A stretch of 64,000 nucleotides of DNA from Pelolinea sp. (GTDB lineage: Bacteria; Chloroflexota; Anaerolineae; Anaerolineales; Anaerolineaceae). The translations under genes were made by a program, and so were the position numbers. The number at the start of each line of letters is the position of its first letter. The stretch's first letter is position 1. This document shows, piece after piece, positions 21,328 to 29,706 of this stretch. The stretch is taken from NCBI GenBank assembly GCA_012797975.1, contig JAAZOD010000014.1, positions 1 through 64,000 of the forward strand, written 5' to 3'. The notes beneath the pieces were generated by a model. It saw nothing but the letters and a program-made list of their open reading frames with translations, was not told where the DNA came from and searched no databases.

Positions 21328-23325
21328 CTATTGATGATTGTAGATATAATCCACCGCAGCATTCAACACAGCATCTTCGCCTGAGATCAGACTTTCGACA
21401 GTGGTGGGTATGGTAATCTGCGGCACCACCCCGACACCTTCCAGTAAAATAGTACCATCCGGCTTCATGAAGCGCCCGGTGGGAATGGTAAGGGTGATAT
21501 TCCCCGGCAAGACGAACTCGCCGCGTGCCACTTCCGCTTCCATTCCGGCGGTCGGATTCTCACCCATCACGACCATCCCCGGAACCTGGCTGAAGCCGTA
21601 TGCTTCAAGCTCACAGGCGCTGGCGCAGTACTGGTCAACCAGCAGGACGATCGGATCAAAGCTGTACTGCTCTTCATTCGGATACACCTCATCCAACAGC
21701 CCTTCCGGTTCAAATTGACCGGTTTGCTCGCTATAATATTCAAGCTGGCCAATGGGAATGTTCTGATCGTATAAGAATCCGGCCAACCCCAGATTGGTTC
21801 CGCCGCCATTGACACGCATGTCAATGATCAAGCCCGTTGCACCATAATCGGTGAAAGTTTTCAGCGCATGTCCGAACAGGCGGATGATCAATCCGATGTC
21901 ATCGCTGTTCGAATTGATCTTGATATAGCCGATCTGGTCCGAGAGCATGCGGTATTCCACCGGCATCACCGAGGAAAAATAAGAAGCCCAGGAGGAATCC
22001 ACATTAATAAAACTGTACGGATCATAGAAAGAGGTCAACGTTAGCGGAGCGGTTTTTCCATCCGGATTGCGATATTCGATGGTCATTTGCTGACCTTCGG
22101 GAGCGCGAAACGCATCCGTTACCTGGTCATAGCGGTATAAATGATCGGAAGAGGTGGAAAAGAAGATCTTGGTTTGAGAGATCCAATCGGCCACATCCAT
22201 ACCGTTCACGGTGAGGATTTGCGCACCCTTCTGCAGCCCTGCTTTTTCCGCTTCGCTATCGGCGGTGATGTAGACCACAACCGCTTCTCCATCATCCGTC
22301 TCTTTCACAGAAAAACCGTAGCCCGGGAAGACATTTTCATACAGGTAGTTCCAGTAGTAATCATTCCCATCAAAGTAGACATGCCCATCATTGAATCCAA
22401 GCGTGAACTCATGCAATGCCAGGAAAAAAGCATACGGATCTTGATCGTTTTGTGCTTGTTCCACCATGGGCATAACCCTGTCGTACAGCGCCTGCCAATC
22501 GGGCTCCTTCCCCTCCACCCCGTTGAAGGCATATTCCACACTGATCGTGTCATACATGGTTTGGAACGCCTCGCTGTAGGAAAGCTCGGAATAATCTTTG
22601 ATGGCGACGTCTTTGGGCTCATACAGTTCCACATCTTCGATCTCGTTCCGGCTGATCCCGAACGGATCCTTATCCAGATCGATCACCGAATAACCGGCAG
22701 GCACGTCCATGACCGGATCATCGCTGGTGAACAGCAATCCATCCTCCCCGAACCCGCTGGGAAATTGCTGTTTATCATCCGGCGCCCAAATGATCAATTT
22801 TCCACCGATGACTTCATCATTATTTTCGGTATCCGTTTGAACGGATGCCAAGTAGGATGGCCAACCCATGGTGCGATCATCACCCACAGAAAAAACATCG
22901 CCGGTGAGATTGGGTGAATAAGCCACGGCAAAGACCTGCACCCCCTGATCTTTTTTTCCGTCCTGATCCACGTCTTGCATTTGTCCCTCGGGCAGCGCCG
23001 GCAGTGAAAGGCGATAGGTGGCGGAATTGGCATCTTCATCCACATCCACGTAACCCAGCACCTGCGAATCGACCGGCAGCTCCCATTTGAGGTCGCGCAA
23101 AACAAAACTGGTCATATCGGTGAGCATGACCGCATGTTCCACATAATAAGATTCCAGTACAAATTCATTGGAATAGGTGAACGAGCCGGTGATCAGCACC
23201 GGAGCATCGCCCGCCAGGTCCGTTTCAGGCAGATTGGAATTGACGGCATTGGTCTGCGATCTGCTCACGCAGGCGGTCAACCCCACGGCCAGGATTAAAA
23301 CAATCAATAAACTTTTCTGTTTCAT
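21328..23325 (-). CDS. S41-family lipoprotein protease with N-terminal extension
   Basis: The 665-residue protein has a lipoprotein signal peptide (lipobox LTAC). Its N-terminal region of about 230 residues includes an Asp-rich, calcium-loop-like segment (DVDQDGKKDQG). A helical cap follows (about 255-330), then a PDZ-like domain (about 340-430) and the S41 catalytic core. Catalytic-core features are YIKINSNSDD, GLIIDMRVNGGG and the nucleophile Ser in CASACELEAY. Family members cut C-terminal tails of exported proteins. GGGAGAA lies before the start. The long N-terminal domain is not typical of CtpA and its role is unknown. Confidence 0.88.
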   Translation of the reverse strand: MKQKSLLIVLILAVGLTACVSRSQTNAVNSNLPETDLAGDAPVLITGSFTYSNEFVLESYYVEHAVMLTDMTSFVLRDLKWELPVDSQVLGYVDVDEDANSATYRLSLPALPEGQMQDVDQDGKKDQGVQVFAVAYSPNLTGDVFSVGDDRTMGWPSYLASVQTDTENNDEVIGGKLIIWAPDDKQQFPSGFGEDGLLFTSDDPVMDVPAGYSVIDLDKDPFGISRNEIEDVELYEPKDVAIKDYSELSYSEAFQTMYDTISVEYAFNGVEGKEPDWQALYDRVMPMVEQAQNDQDPYAFFLALHEFTLGFNDGHVYFDGNDYYWNYLYENVFPGYGFSVKETDDGEAVVVYITADSEAEKAGLQKGAQILTVNGMDVADWISQTKIFFSTSSDHLYRYDQVTDAFRAPEGQQMTIEYRNPDGKTAPLTLTSFYDPYSFINVDSSWASYFSSVMPVEYRMLSDQIGYIKINSNSDDIGLIIRLFGHALKTFTDYGATGLIIDMRVNGGGTNLGLAGFLYDQNIPIGQLEYYSEQTGQFEPEGLLDEVYPNEEQYSFDPIVLLVDQYCASACELEAYGFSQVPGMVVMGENPTAGMEAEVARGEFVLPGNITLTIPTGRFMKPDGTILLEGVGVVPQITIPTTVESLISGEDAVLNAAVDYIYNHQ

Positions 23326-23418
23326 GTAGGTTCTCCCTTGAACAAATAGCTGAAATGATTGTACACGAAATTCAAAACGCTTTTCGATGATACAAGATAA
23401 TCCCCTTTAAAACAAAAG

Positions 23419-23490
23419 AGCGGGCGATGGGATTCGAACCCACGGATATCAGCTTGGAAGGCTGACGCCTTACCACTTGGCGACGCCCGC
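23419..23490 (-). tRNA. tRNA-Gly (anticodon TCC)
   Basis: The minus strand folds into a cloverleaf: acceptor GCGGGCG/CGCCCGC, D-arm TCGCCAAGTGGTAAGGC, anticodon stem TCAGC with loop CTTCCAA, and T-arm GTGGGTTCGAATCCCAT. Anticodon TCC reads glycine codons GGA and GGG. CCA is not encoded. Confidence 0.93.
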
Positions 23491-23500
23491 GTGGTTTAAG

Positions 23501-23529
23501 ATTGTACTCAGCAACCCCCCGGTCGTCAA
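23501..23529 (-). promoter_or_regulatory. Promoter of tRNA-Gly
   Basis: On the minus strand TTGACG (23524-23529) and TACAAT (23501-23506) are separated by exactly 17 bases, and the tRNA 5' end begins 10 bases after the -10 box. This is a near-consensus housekeeping promoter. Confidence 0.8.
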
Positions 23530-23615
23530 GGGAAATGAATCGGGCATCTTCCGCATGGGATGAAAAAAAAGCATGATTCGGCTACAATTAGCAATAGTTG
23601 GGAGCACAGACGGAT

Positions 23616-24509
23616 ATGATCACGAACATCAAGAAATTCTTATATCGTATCGGTATCCGCAAACACGTGCTGCGTGATTATTTTCTGGTGCTGCTGGGTG
23701 CCAGCGTGCAAGCCCTGGGCATGCGCTTGTTCCTCATCCCCGGTCAACTGGTAAGCGGTGGTGTTAGCGGTGCGGCACAGATCATCCAGCATTTCACCCA
23801 TTTTCCGATCGGCGTCATGGTGATCATCGGCAACATCCCGCTCTATATCATCGGCTGGCGGCATCTGGGCGGGATCAAATTCGCCTTGCGCACGCTGGTT
23901 GCGGTGGTTGCCTTTTCCATCCTCACCGATACGCTCCCCTACATCTTGCCAATACAAAGTATCACCAACGACATCTTGCTGGATACCCTGTACGGTGCCG
24001 TTCTGCTGGGCGCCGGGCTTGGCCTGGTATATCTGGGACGCGGCACCTCCGGCGGTTCGGATATCCTGGGGCGCATTCTCAACTACCGTTTTGGGTTTTC
24101 CATTTCCGCCGCATACATGATCACCGATTCCCTGGTGGTGCTGGCCAGCGGATTCGCCTTCGGCTGGGAAAAAGCGTTGTATGGCTTGATCGTTATTTAC
24201 ATGAGCGGAATTGTGGCAGAAATGGTTTCGGAAGGTTCCAGCGTGGTGCGCACCATCATGGTGATCAGCGACAAACCCGATGGGATCGCCGCCGAAGTGA
24301 TGGAAGAATTGGAACGGGGGGTAACCTATCTATATGGCAAAGGCGGATATACCGGCTCTGACCGCACCATTCTTTACTGCATTGTCTCGCGCCCCGAGGT
24401 CAGCATCGTTAAAGGTATCATCAGCGATATCGACCCGGATGCTTTCGTTGTGATCGGCCAGGCGAATGAAGCGTTGGGGGAAGGGTTCAGACCCCTGCTC
24501 AGGAAATAG
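23616..24509 (+). CDS. YitT-family membrane protein (DUF161/DUF2179)
   Basis: The 297-residue product has five to six membrane segments in the first 200 residues with typical YitT stretches: MRLFLIPGQLVSGGVSGAAQI (residues about 30-50), GNIPLYIIGWRHLG, and LGRGTSGGSDILGRIL. A soluble C-terminal domain (about 215-290) carries GVTYLYGKGGYTG and ends with a beta-rich DUF2179 pattern. The family is widespread and uncharacterised. ATG 23616 was preferred to a TTG six codons upstream. Confidence 0.88.
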   Translation: MITNIKKFLYRIGIRKHVLRDYFLVLLGASVQALGMRLFLIPGQLVSGGVSGAAQIIQHFTHFPIGVMVIIGNIPLYIIGWRHLGGIKFALRTLVAVVAFSILTDTLPYILPIQSITNDILLDTLYGAVLLGAGLGLVYLGRGTSGGSDILGRILNYRFGFSISAAYMITDSLVVLASGFAFGWEKALYGLIVIYMSGIVAEMVSEGSSVVRTIMVISDKPDGIAAEVMEELERGVTYLYGKGGYTGSDRTILYCIVSRPEVSIVKGIISDIDPDAFVVIGQANEALGEGFRPLLRK

Positions 24510-24517
24510 CATCAACC

Positions 24518-25186
24518 TTAGGAAAAATTCATGACCGCAGCGGCGATGAGCGCGATCTGTGCCAGATGGTAGGTCACACGCACCCAAAAACGCGCTTTAT
24601 AAAAAGGGCCCACGAATTCCCGATATGCCAGCATGGTATCGGAGCAAAAGAAAAGCATCGCCCCTGAAGTAGCCAATCCTGCTGCAGCCGGCTTCCAATC
24701 AGCGCTGAAAAGAGTGGAGATGGCGAAGAACACCATCAAGCTGATGACCAGCATATAGATCAGCACCGGAACCCTCATTTTGCCCGAGGACCTCTTCGTA
24801 CCGATCCCCCGTAGAATGATGGGAGCGATCCAATACAACCCGACCCCGATCAAGACCATGCTGATGAAATGAGGGAGCCGCAGTTGTGCCCAATCGAACC
24901 AAAAGCCAGCCACATACGCCAGATGGCCGATCAGAAAGGATACCAGGCCGGCAAGGAAGAAACGGCGCGACATCAGCAGAAAGATATCCCCCAGCAACCC
25001 AAACACCAAAGCCAGCGCAAACCAGAGCAATTTCCCTGAAAAACCCGCCGTCCAACCCAGCCAGGCCAATAACGCAAGCATGGCAGCCGGTTTGGTGAAG
25101 CGGTTCATTTTCTCGTTTTCGGTCCAGACCGCATACCAATCCAACGCAGCAAAAAGAAAGACCACCCCCAACCAGCCTGCGTTCAT
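24518..25186 (-). CDS. YhhN/lysoplasmalogenase-family membrane protein
   Basis: The 222-residue polytopic protein has about eight hydrophobic segments and the family motifs GLLGDIFLL, FLIGHLAYV and SDTMLAY. These correspond to YhhN/TMEM86 proteins, some of which hydrolyse the vinyl-ether bond of lysoplasmalogens. Anaerobes often make plasmalogens, so the role is plausible, but activity cannot be assumed. Its ATG overlaps the era stop codon (ATGA). Confidence 0.8.
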   Translation of the reverse strand: MNAGWLGVVFLFAALDWYAVWTENEKMNRFTKPAAMLALLAWLGWTAGFSGKLLWFALALVFGLLGDIFLLMSRRFFLAGLVSFLIGHLAYVAGFWFDWAQLRLPHFISMVLIGVGLYWIAPIILRGIGTKRSSGKMRVPVLIYMLVISLMVFFAISTLFSADWKPAAAGLATSGAMLFFCSDTMLAYREFVGPFYKARFWVRVTYHLAQIALIAAAVMNFS

Positions 25187-26112
25187 TTTTTCTCCACAGT
25201 TTCGTATCCCATTCGTCGTAAAAAAACAGCGTTATCACGCCAATTTTCGCTGACTTTCACCCGCAATTGCAAAAATACCGATCGCCCGCTCATCTCTTCG
25301 ATGGATTTGCGCGCCAGACTGCCGATCTTTTTCAGCATGGAGCCGCCGCTGCCAATGACAATGCCCTTTTGTGATTCCTTCTCCACAAAGAGTGTGGCGG
25401 CAATGTAGGCAGCCCCATTCTCCCGTTCGGTGAACTCATCCACCCGCACCGCAATGGCATGCGGGACTTCCTGCTGCAGGAACAGCAAAGCCGCCTCACG
25501 GATCAGATCAGCCGCAATTTGGCGTTCTTGATAATCGGTGATCTGCTCCTCAGGAAAATAAGGAGCGCCAACCGGGAGTATGTTCTTGATTTTCTCCACC
25601 AGTTCATCCAGACCACTGTGCTGACGTGCCGAAAGCAGCATCAAATCCACAGCCACCGGATAGAGATCACGAAAATGTGCTGTGCGCGTGTTTTTCTCTT
25701 CCTCTGAAAGGAGATCGATCTTGTTCATGCCCAGCAGCACAGGGGGTAAATTTTTGGCGGAGCGCAAGAAACCGGCGATCAATTCATCTTCCGATTGTGG
25801 AGGTTGGCTGGCATCCACCAGCCATAAAATGAGATCGGTATCTTGCAGGGTTTCTTCCACAATGGCATTCATGGCACGACCCAGCTTATGCAGCGGGTTA
25901 TGCATTCCGGGAGTATCCATCAGGATGATCTGCGATTCTTCATCGGTCAAGATGGCCAATTGGCGCGCGCGGGTGGTTTGCGGTTTGGGAGAAACAGCAG
26001 CGATCTTCTGACCCATCAGGGCATTTATCAGGGTTGACTTTCCCACATTCGGACGGCCCAGGATGGTCACAAAACCCGAACGGAAAGAATTCTCTTTTTT
26101 CTCAGTCATCAA
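25183..26112 (-). CDS. era: GTPase Era
   Basis: The 309-residue protein has the G1 motif GRPNVGKSTL, G2 region KPQTTRAR, G3 DTPGMH, G4 NKID and G5 SAR. A C-terminal KH domain carries the RNA-binding loop IGSGGSMLKKIGSLARKSIE. Era binds the 3' end of 16S rRNA and assists 30S maturation. Two adjacent Met codons at 26112 and 26109 are possible starts. The downstream yhhN-like gene overlaps by four bases. Confidence 0.96.
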   Translation of the reverse strand: MMTEKKENSFRSGFVTILGRPNVGKSTLINALMGQKIAAVSPKPQTTRARQLAILTDEESQIILMDTPGMHNPLHKLGRAMNAIVEETLQDTDLILWLVDASQPPQSEDELIAGFLRSAKNLPPVLLGMNKIDLLSEEEKNTRTAHFRDLYPVAVDLMLLSARQHSGLDELVEKIKNILPVGAPYFPEEQITDYQERQIAADLIREAALLFLQQEVPHAIAVRVDEFTERENGAAYIAATLFVEKESQKGIVIGSGGSMLKKIGSLARKSIEEMSGRSVFLQLRVKVSENWRDNAVFLRRMGYETVEKK

Positions 26113-26123
26113 TGCATTCTATG

Positions 26124-26663
26124 TCAGACCAACCGATTTTCCTGGATGCGGTGACCTTCATGCTGCAGCAGCCAGCTCTTGGTTTCCAAACCTCCCGGAG
26201 CAGAGAAACCATGTAAATGTCCATCACTCCCCACCACCCTGTGGCAGGGCACAATGAGAGCGATCGGATTCGCCCCGAGGGCCCGCCCTACCGCACGGGA
26301 GGCCTCAGGATTCTTGATCATTCCGGCGATCTCTCCATACGTCCGAACCTCTCCAAACGGTATCTGCATGGTGGCCTGGTATACCTTTTTGGCGAAGGGT
26401 GTTATTCCCTCCCAGTCTATCGGGATATCAAAGCTGGTCAATTCCCCCGATAAATAAGCATTGATCTGGCTGACCGCGTTCGAAAGAATTTGAGCAGCGG
26501 TCGGATCCAGACATTCTTCCTGGGCCAGCAAGACTCTTTCAAAATCTCCTAGGGAACTAAATTCACACTTGCAAATCCCTTTTGCAGTGGCAGAAATCAA
26601 CAATGGTCCGGTGTTTTTATTTTCAATGTAGGCCATACAAACCTGCCTGGTACTTTCTTCCAT
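26124..26663 (-). CDS. ogt: Methylated-DNA--protein-cysteine methyltransferase
   Basis: The chosen start gives 179 residues. The active-site segment ALIVPCHRVVGSDG has the acceptor cysteine, preceded by the helix-turn-helix-like EVRTYGEIAGMI and RAVGRALGANPI. The enzyme removes alkyl groups from O6-alkylguanine in DNA in a suicide reaction. A weak N-terminal domain (residues 1-80) resembles Ogt-type proteins. It lies 11 bases upstream of era in the same direction. A -10-like TATACT lies about 60 bases upstream of the start. Confidence 0.92.
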   Translation of the reverse strand: MEESTRQVCMAYIENKNTGPLLISATAKGICKCEFSSLGDFERVLLAQEECLDPTAAQILSNAVSQINAYLSGELTSFDIPIDWEGITPFAKKVYQATMQIPFGEVRTYGEIAGMIKNPEASRAVGRALGANPIALIVPCHRVVGSDGHLHGFSAPGGLETKSWLLQHEGHRIQENRLV

Positions 26664-26771
26664 GGCACAAATTTTTCGATCCAATGGCAATGGAAAAGCC
26701 ACCCTGGATCTACCCCTTTCTATTAAGTATAGCCGAAAGAGGATTTCAAGTTTCTTAAAAATACAGCACCC

Positions 26772-26804
26772 GCGTAGGGTAAGCGTAGGGTAACAGTTGG
26801 GTAA
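26772..26804. repeat. Three tandem 11-bp repeats with GGGTAA core
   Basis: GCGTAGGGTAA occurs twice in tandem and is followed directly by CAGTTGGGTAA, so the GGGTAA core recurs at exact 11-bp intervals, one helical turn. This is the spacing of direct-repeat operators. It lies between divergent genes, about 110 bases from the ogt start. Confidence 0.7.
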
Positions 26805-26875
26805 ACGTCCAGCAAGAAACAAGCACATCCTTTAAGATATTTACAAGGGCGACTTCTCTTCTTCTCCTCCTTATA

Positions 26876-26906
26876 AGAGGGCCAGGGCTGATATCACTGG
26901 CTCTCT
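26876..26906. terminator. Orphan hairpin upstream of the phosphoribosyltransferase gene
   Basis: AGAGGGCCAG and CTGGCTCTCT form a 10-bp stem with one mismatch and an 11-base loop, followed by ATTAATTT. No protein gene ends here on either strand, so it may belong to a leader or a small RNA. Confidence 0.4.
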
Positions 26907-26976
26907 ATTAATTTAAAGCCCCGGCCATCGTTTCGTGATACACTCAATGGGACACAGCTTTCTTCAGGAGGAATCT

Positions 26977-27534
26977 ATGGACTATTCGCAAAAAACATAT
27001 CCCATTGAGATCAGCGGTGTAAAGCGCGACCTGCGTTTATTTGAGATAAAACCCGGCTTAAAGATCGCCATCCTGAACATTTTAGGAGATGCTGAATTGG
27101 TGCAAGCCTGTGCCAAGGCACTGGCTCAGAAAATGGACGCAAGTCGATATGACGTCCTGGTGACCGCTGAGAGCAAGAGCATCCCCCTGGCACATCAATT
27201 ATCGGTGGAAACGAAGAAACCCTACGTCATCCTGCGCAAAGATTACAAGATTTACATGGGAGATGCCATCAAAGCGGAGACCCTTTCCATCACCACCGGA
27301 AAACCCCAAACGCTCATCCTGGATGAGAAGGACCGACCGTTGATCAAGGGGAAAAAGGTTGCCATTGTTGATGATGTCATCAGCACCGGCTCGACCCTGG
27401 AAGGTATGCGCAGCATTGTTGAAAAAGCAGGAGGGACGATCACCCTGCAGGCTGCCATTTTCACCGAAGGCGACCCGGATTGCTGGAAAAACGTCATCGC
27501 ACTGGGAAATTTGCCAGTTTTCGTTGAAAAATAA
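26977..27534 (+). CDS. Adenine/xanthine phosphoribosyltransferase-like protein
   Basis: The start has a strong AGGAGG site six bases upstream. The 185-residue product carries the PRPP-binding motif KVAIVDDVISTGSTLEGM and the type I PRTase fold with AESKSIPLAHQLS and YVILRKDYKIYMGD. These resemble adenine phosphoribosyltransferase and its relatives, which salvage purine bases to nucleotides with PRPP. The base specificity cannot be fixed. It converges on galK with five bases between stop codons. Confidence 0.85.
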   Translation: MDYSQKTYPIEISGVKRDLRLFEIKPGLKIAILNILGDAELVQACAKALAQKMDASRYDVLVTAESKSIPLAHQLSVETKKPYVILRKDYKIYMGDAIKAETLSITTGKPQTLILDEKDRPLIKGKKVAIVDDVISTGSTLEGMRSIVEKAGGTITLQAAIFTEGDPDCWKNVIALGNLPVFVEK

Positions 27535-27556
27535 AGCGGTCATCCGGCCGCTTTTT
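27533..27556 (+). terminator. Terminator of the PRTase gene lying inside the galK 3' end
   Basis: AAAGCGG and CCGCTTT pair around an 8-base loop and are followed by TTCTAT. The stem starts at the PRTase stop codon and extends over the stop and last codons of the convergent galK gene. Confidence 0.65.
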
Positions 27557-28727
27557 CTATCGTTTCCACATACGCACCACGATCTGCCTGACAGATATAC
27601 GTTTTCAATTCCACAGAAAAACGATCACGGTAATCTTTGGCAAGTCCAACACAAAATTGTTCGGCAAACGATCGCTGAACCAAATTCACCGTGCAGCCCC
27701 CAAAACCAGCTCCCGTCAATCTAGCCCCCAGGCAACCGGGTATTCCAGCCGCCGTATCCACCAGAAAATCCAATTCTTCACAGCTCACTTCATAGAGGTC
27801 GCGCAAGGAGCGATGCCCCTCGAACATGATCCTGCCAAAACTCTGTGCGTCATCCTTGGCAAGAAAGATGGCAGAGCGCTGTACCCGCTCGATCTCCTGA
27901 ACGACATGCAGGGCACGTTTGGCCACCACCTCAGGAAGCAGGTTTTGATATTTCTTATACGTATCCAGGTCCACATCGCGCAAGGACTGAATAGCTGGAT
28001 CTTGTTCTTTCAATATTTCCACCGCCTGCTGGCATTCCTGCCGGCGCCGATTATAGGCAGAAGTAGCCAGTTCGCGCTTTTTCCCCGAATCCGCCACCAC
28101 CAGCACCGCATCGGGCGGCAGAGGGATGGGCTGCCATGCCAGCGAACGTGTATCGAAATACAGCGCATGGCGAGCCACGCCGTGACTGACTGCAAATTGA
28201 TCCATCAAGCCGCAATGTACGCCAATATAGGAACTTTCGGCCGCCTGACAGAGCTGCGCAAGCTGCATGCGTTCCATGGTTATACCCGCCATGGTTTGAA
28301 AAGCCAATGCAAAAGCCACTTCGATGGCTGCAGAACTGCTCAACCCGGCGCGCATGGGCAAATTGGAAGCAACGCATGCCCGCAGGCCATGAACCGGAAA
28401 ACCTTTGGAATGGAAAATCCAGGCAACAGCAGCCGGATAAAAACTCCACAAGGGAAGTGGTTTCCCCTGAACATCCACCCTGCCATCCAGATCGTTCAGA
28501 TCAATCCGCACTTCTTCACCCAGGTCCAATGCCTGGATATGCAGAATGGATTCCTCTACCGGTCGGGCCGCCACCCACAAACGCCGATCCACGGTCACCG
28601 GCAATACGACACCCATGTTGTAATCAACATGTTCGCCGATCAAATTCACCCTTCCGGGGGCCGAGATCAACAGCTTGGCATCCGGTAAACAAGCAAGGAC
28701 AAGATCCCGTGGATTCTCTTTATCCAT
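27540..28727 (-). CDS. galK: Galactokinase
   Basis: The 395-residue protein has the GHMP-kinase signatures of galactokinase: APGRVNLIGEHVDYN at residues about 22-36, LPMRAGLSSSAAIEVA (ATP-binding), GLMDQFA (catalytic Asp region) and GARLTGAGFGGCTV. It phosphorylates galactose at C1. The ATG at 28727 was chosen over a TTG two codons upstream. It follows the TyrA-like gene by 12 bases and is probably co-transcribed with it. No galT or galE is adjacent. Confidence 0.94.
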   Translation of the reverse strand: MDKENPRDLVLACLPDAKLLISAPGRVNLIGEHVDYNMGVVLPVTVDRRLWVAARPVEESILHIQALDLGEEVRIDLNDLDGRVDVQGKPLPLWSFYPAAVAWIFHSKGFPVHGLRACVASNLPMRAGLSSSAAIEVAFALAFQTMAGITMERMQLAQLCQAAESSYIGVHCGLMDQFAVSHGVARHALYFDTRSLAWQPIPLPPDAVLVVADSGKKRELATSAYNRRRQECQQAVEILKEQDPAIQSLRDVDLDTYKKYQNLLPEVVAKRALHVVQEIERVQRSAIFLAKDDAQSFGRIMFEGHRSLRDLYEVSCEELDFLVDTAAGIPGCLGARLTGAGFGGCTVNLVQRSFAEQFCVGLAKDYRDRFSVELKTYICQADRGAYVETIEKAAG

Positions 28728-28739
28728 TCCCAACCGTTC

Positions 28740-29705
28740 TTATGAGGAATGTTCTGAAAATCTTTTTAACGCATCCTGCTTCAACGGTATGCTGCTGGCG
28801 AGAAATTGATCCCATTTGCCCTGTTTGCGTTTATTGAGCCATTCCTGACGGGTGAGCAAAATATCACGCAGCAAATCGGTCAACCCTTCATGATCCTCTT
28901 TTTCCAACAGCTGGCGGATATGCTGCAGGACCGCAATATACTTATCCAGGATCGGCAGAAGGTTTTGTCGATTCTGATACATGCTGATGCCGTAATCCTC
29001 CGTTTCATTCACCAGTTCCAGCGGTTTTAAAGCGAGATGGTAAACATTACCCGCCAGCCGCTGATTATCATTCCAGCCGGGCTGCAACATGGTGGAACCG
29101 GCCAGAGCTGCTGCTGCCAATTCCGGGAGCAAAATGACATTGGCGATCAACCCTTCCACCTCATCCAGATCGGTGAAACAGGGCTTAGCACCCAGCAGCA
29201 CTGTGAAATCGACCACCACCGCGATCACTTCTTTGCGCAGTTTTGCATCACCCGCAATGAACATCATACTCTGGGCAAAAAGATCGGCCCGGGCACCGGC
29301 GGGTTCCTTTTTCACATCCTCCATGCTTTCATAGTTGAAGGCAGGGATGGCATTGACATAAAAAACATTTTTGGGAAGCAAATCCGCCGCCCATTGAGAG
29401 GATGTTTTGGCCATGGGTGACAGATTAATCACAATGCTGTTCGGTTTGAGAGAAGGAGCAATCGCCACAAAGACGGTGCGCAGTTTGTTGACCGGGATAT
29501 CCAGCACAACCAGATCGGCTTCTTGGATGGCATCCCGAATGTTACCCGGATACTCATCGAAGCTTTTTTTCTTTTTTGCCAGATTCTTCAGTTCCTTATC
29601 TTCATCGAAACCAACCCGGATCACCCCTTTTTTCACATCTCCCAGCGCCAAACCAACAGAAATACCAGTTTTTCCCAAACCTAATACTGTAATTCGTGTT
29701 GCCAT
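28740..29705 (-). CDS. Prephenate-dehydrogenase-like NAD-binding protein
   Basis: The 321-residue protein begins with a Rossmann motif ITVLGLGKTGISVGLAL and has the TyrA-like segments ADLVVLDIPV, VINLSPMAK and YVNAIPAFNYE. The helical C-terminal domain (about 170-321) differs from typical TyrA and lacks a clear HxxG substrate-binding motif, so it may act on another substrate. AGGAG precedes the start. It lies between an M50 protease gene and galK, all in the same direction with almost no spacing. Confidence 0.75.
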   Translation of the reverse strand: MATRITVLGLGKTGISVGLALGDVKKGVIRVGFDEDKELKNLAKKKKSFDEYPGNIRDAIQEADLVVLDIPVNKLRTVFVAIAPSLKPNSIVINLSPMAKTSSQWAADLLPKNVFYVNAIPAFNYESMEDVKKEPAGARADLFAQSMMFIAGDAKLRKEVIAVVVDFTVLLGAKPCFTDLDEVEGLIANVILLPELAAAALAGSTMLQPGWNDNQRLAGNVYHLALKPLELVNETEDYGISMYQNRQNLLPILDKYIAVLQHIRQLLEKEDHEGLTDLLRDILLTRQEWLNKRKQGKWDQFLASSIPLKQDALKRFSEHSS

Positions 29706-29706
29706 T

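Larger units (their letters stand above)
26664..26976. other. Intergenic region between divergent ogt and phosphoribosyltransferase genes
   Basis: The 313 bases hold three phased GGGTAA repeats (26772-26804), a hairpin (26876-26906) and AGGAGG just before the start at 26977. Nothing else, including no credible ORF, is seen. Confidence 0.6.

Noticed and set aside
27657-28688. A 343-codon plus-strand frame over galK
   Set aside because: It is antisense to clear galactokinase motifs and has no recognisable product.
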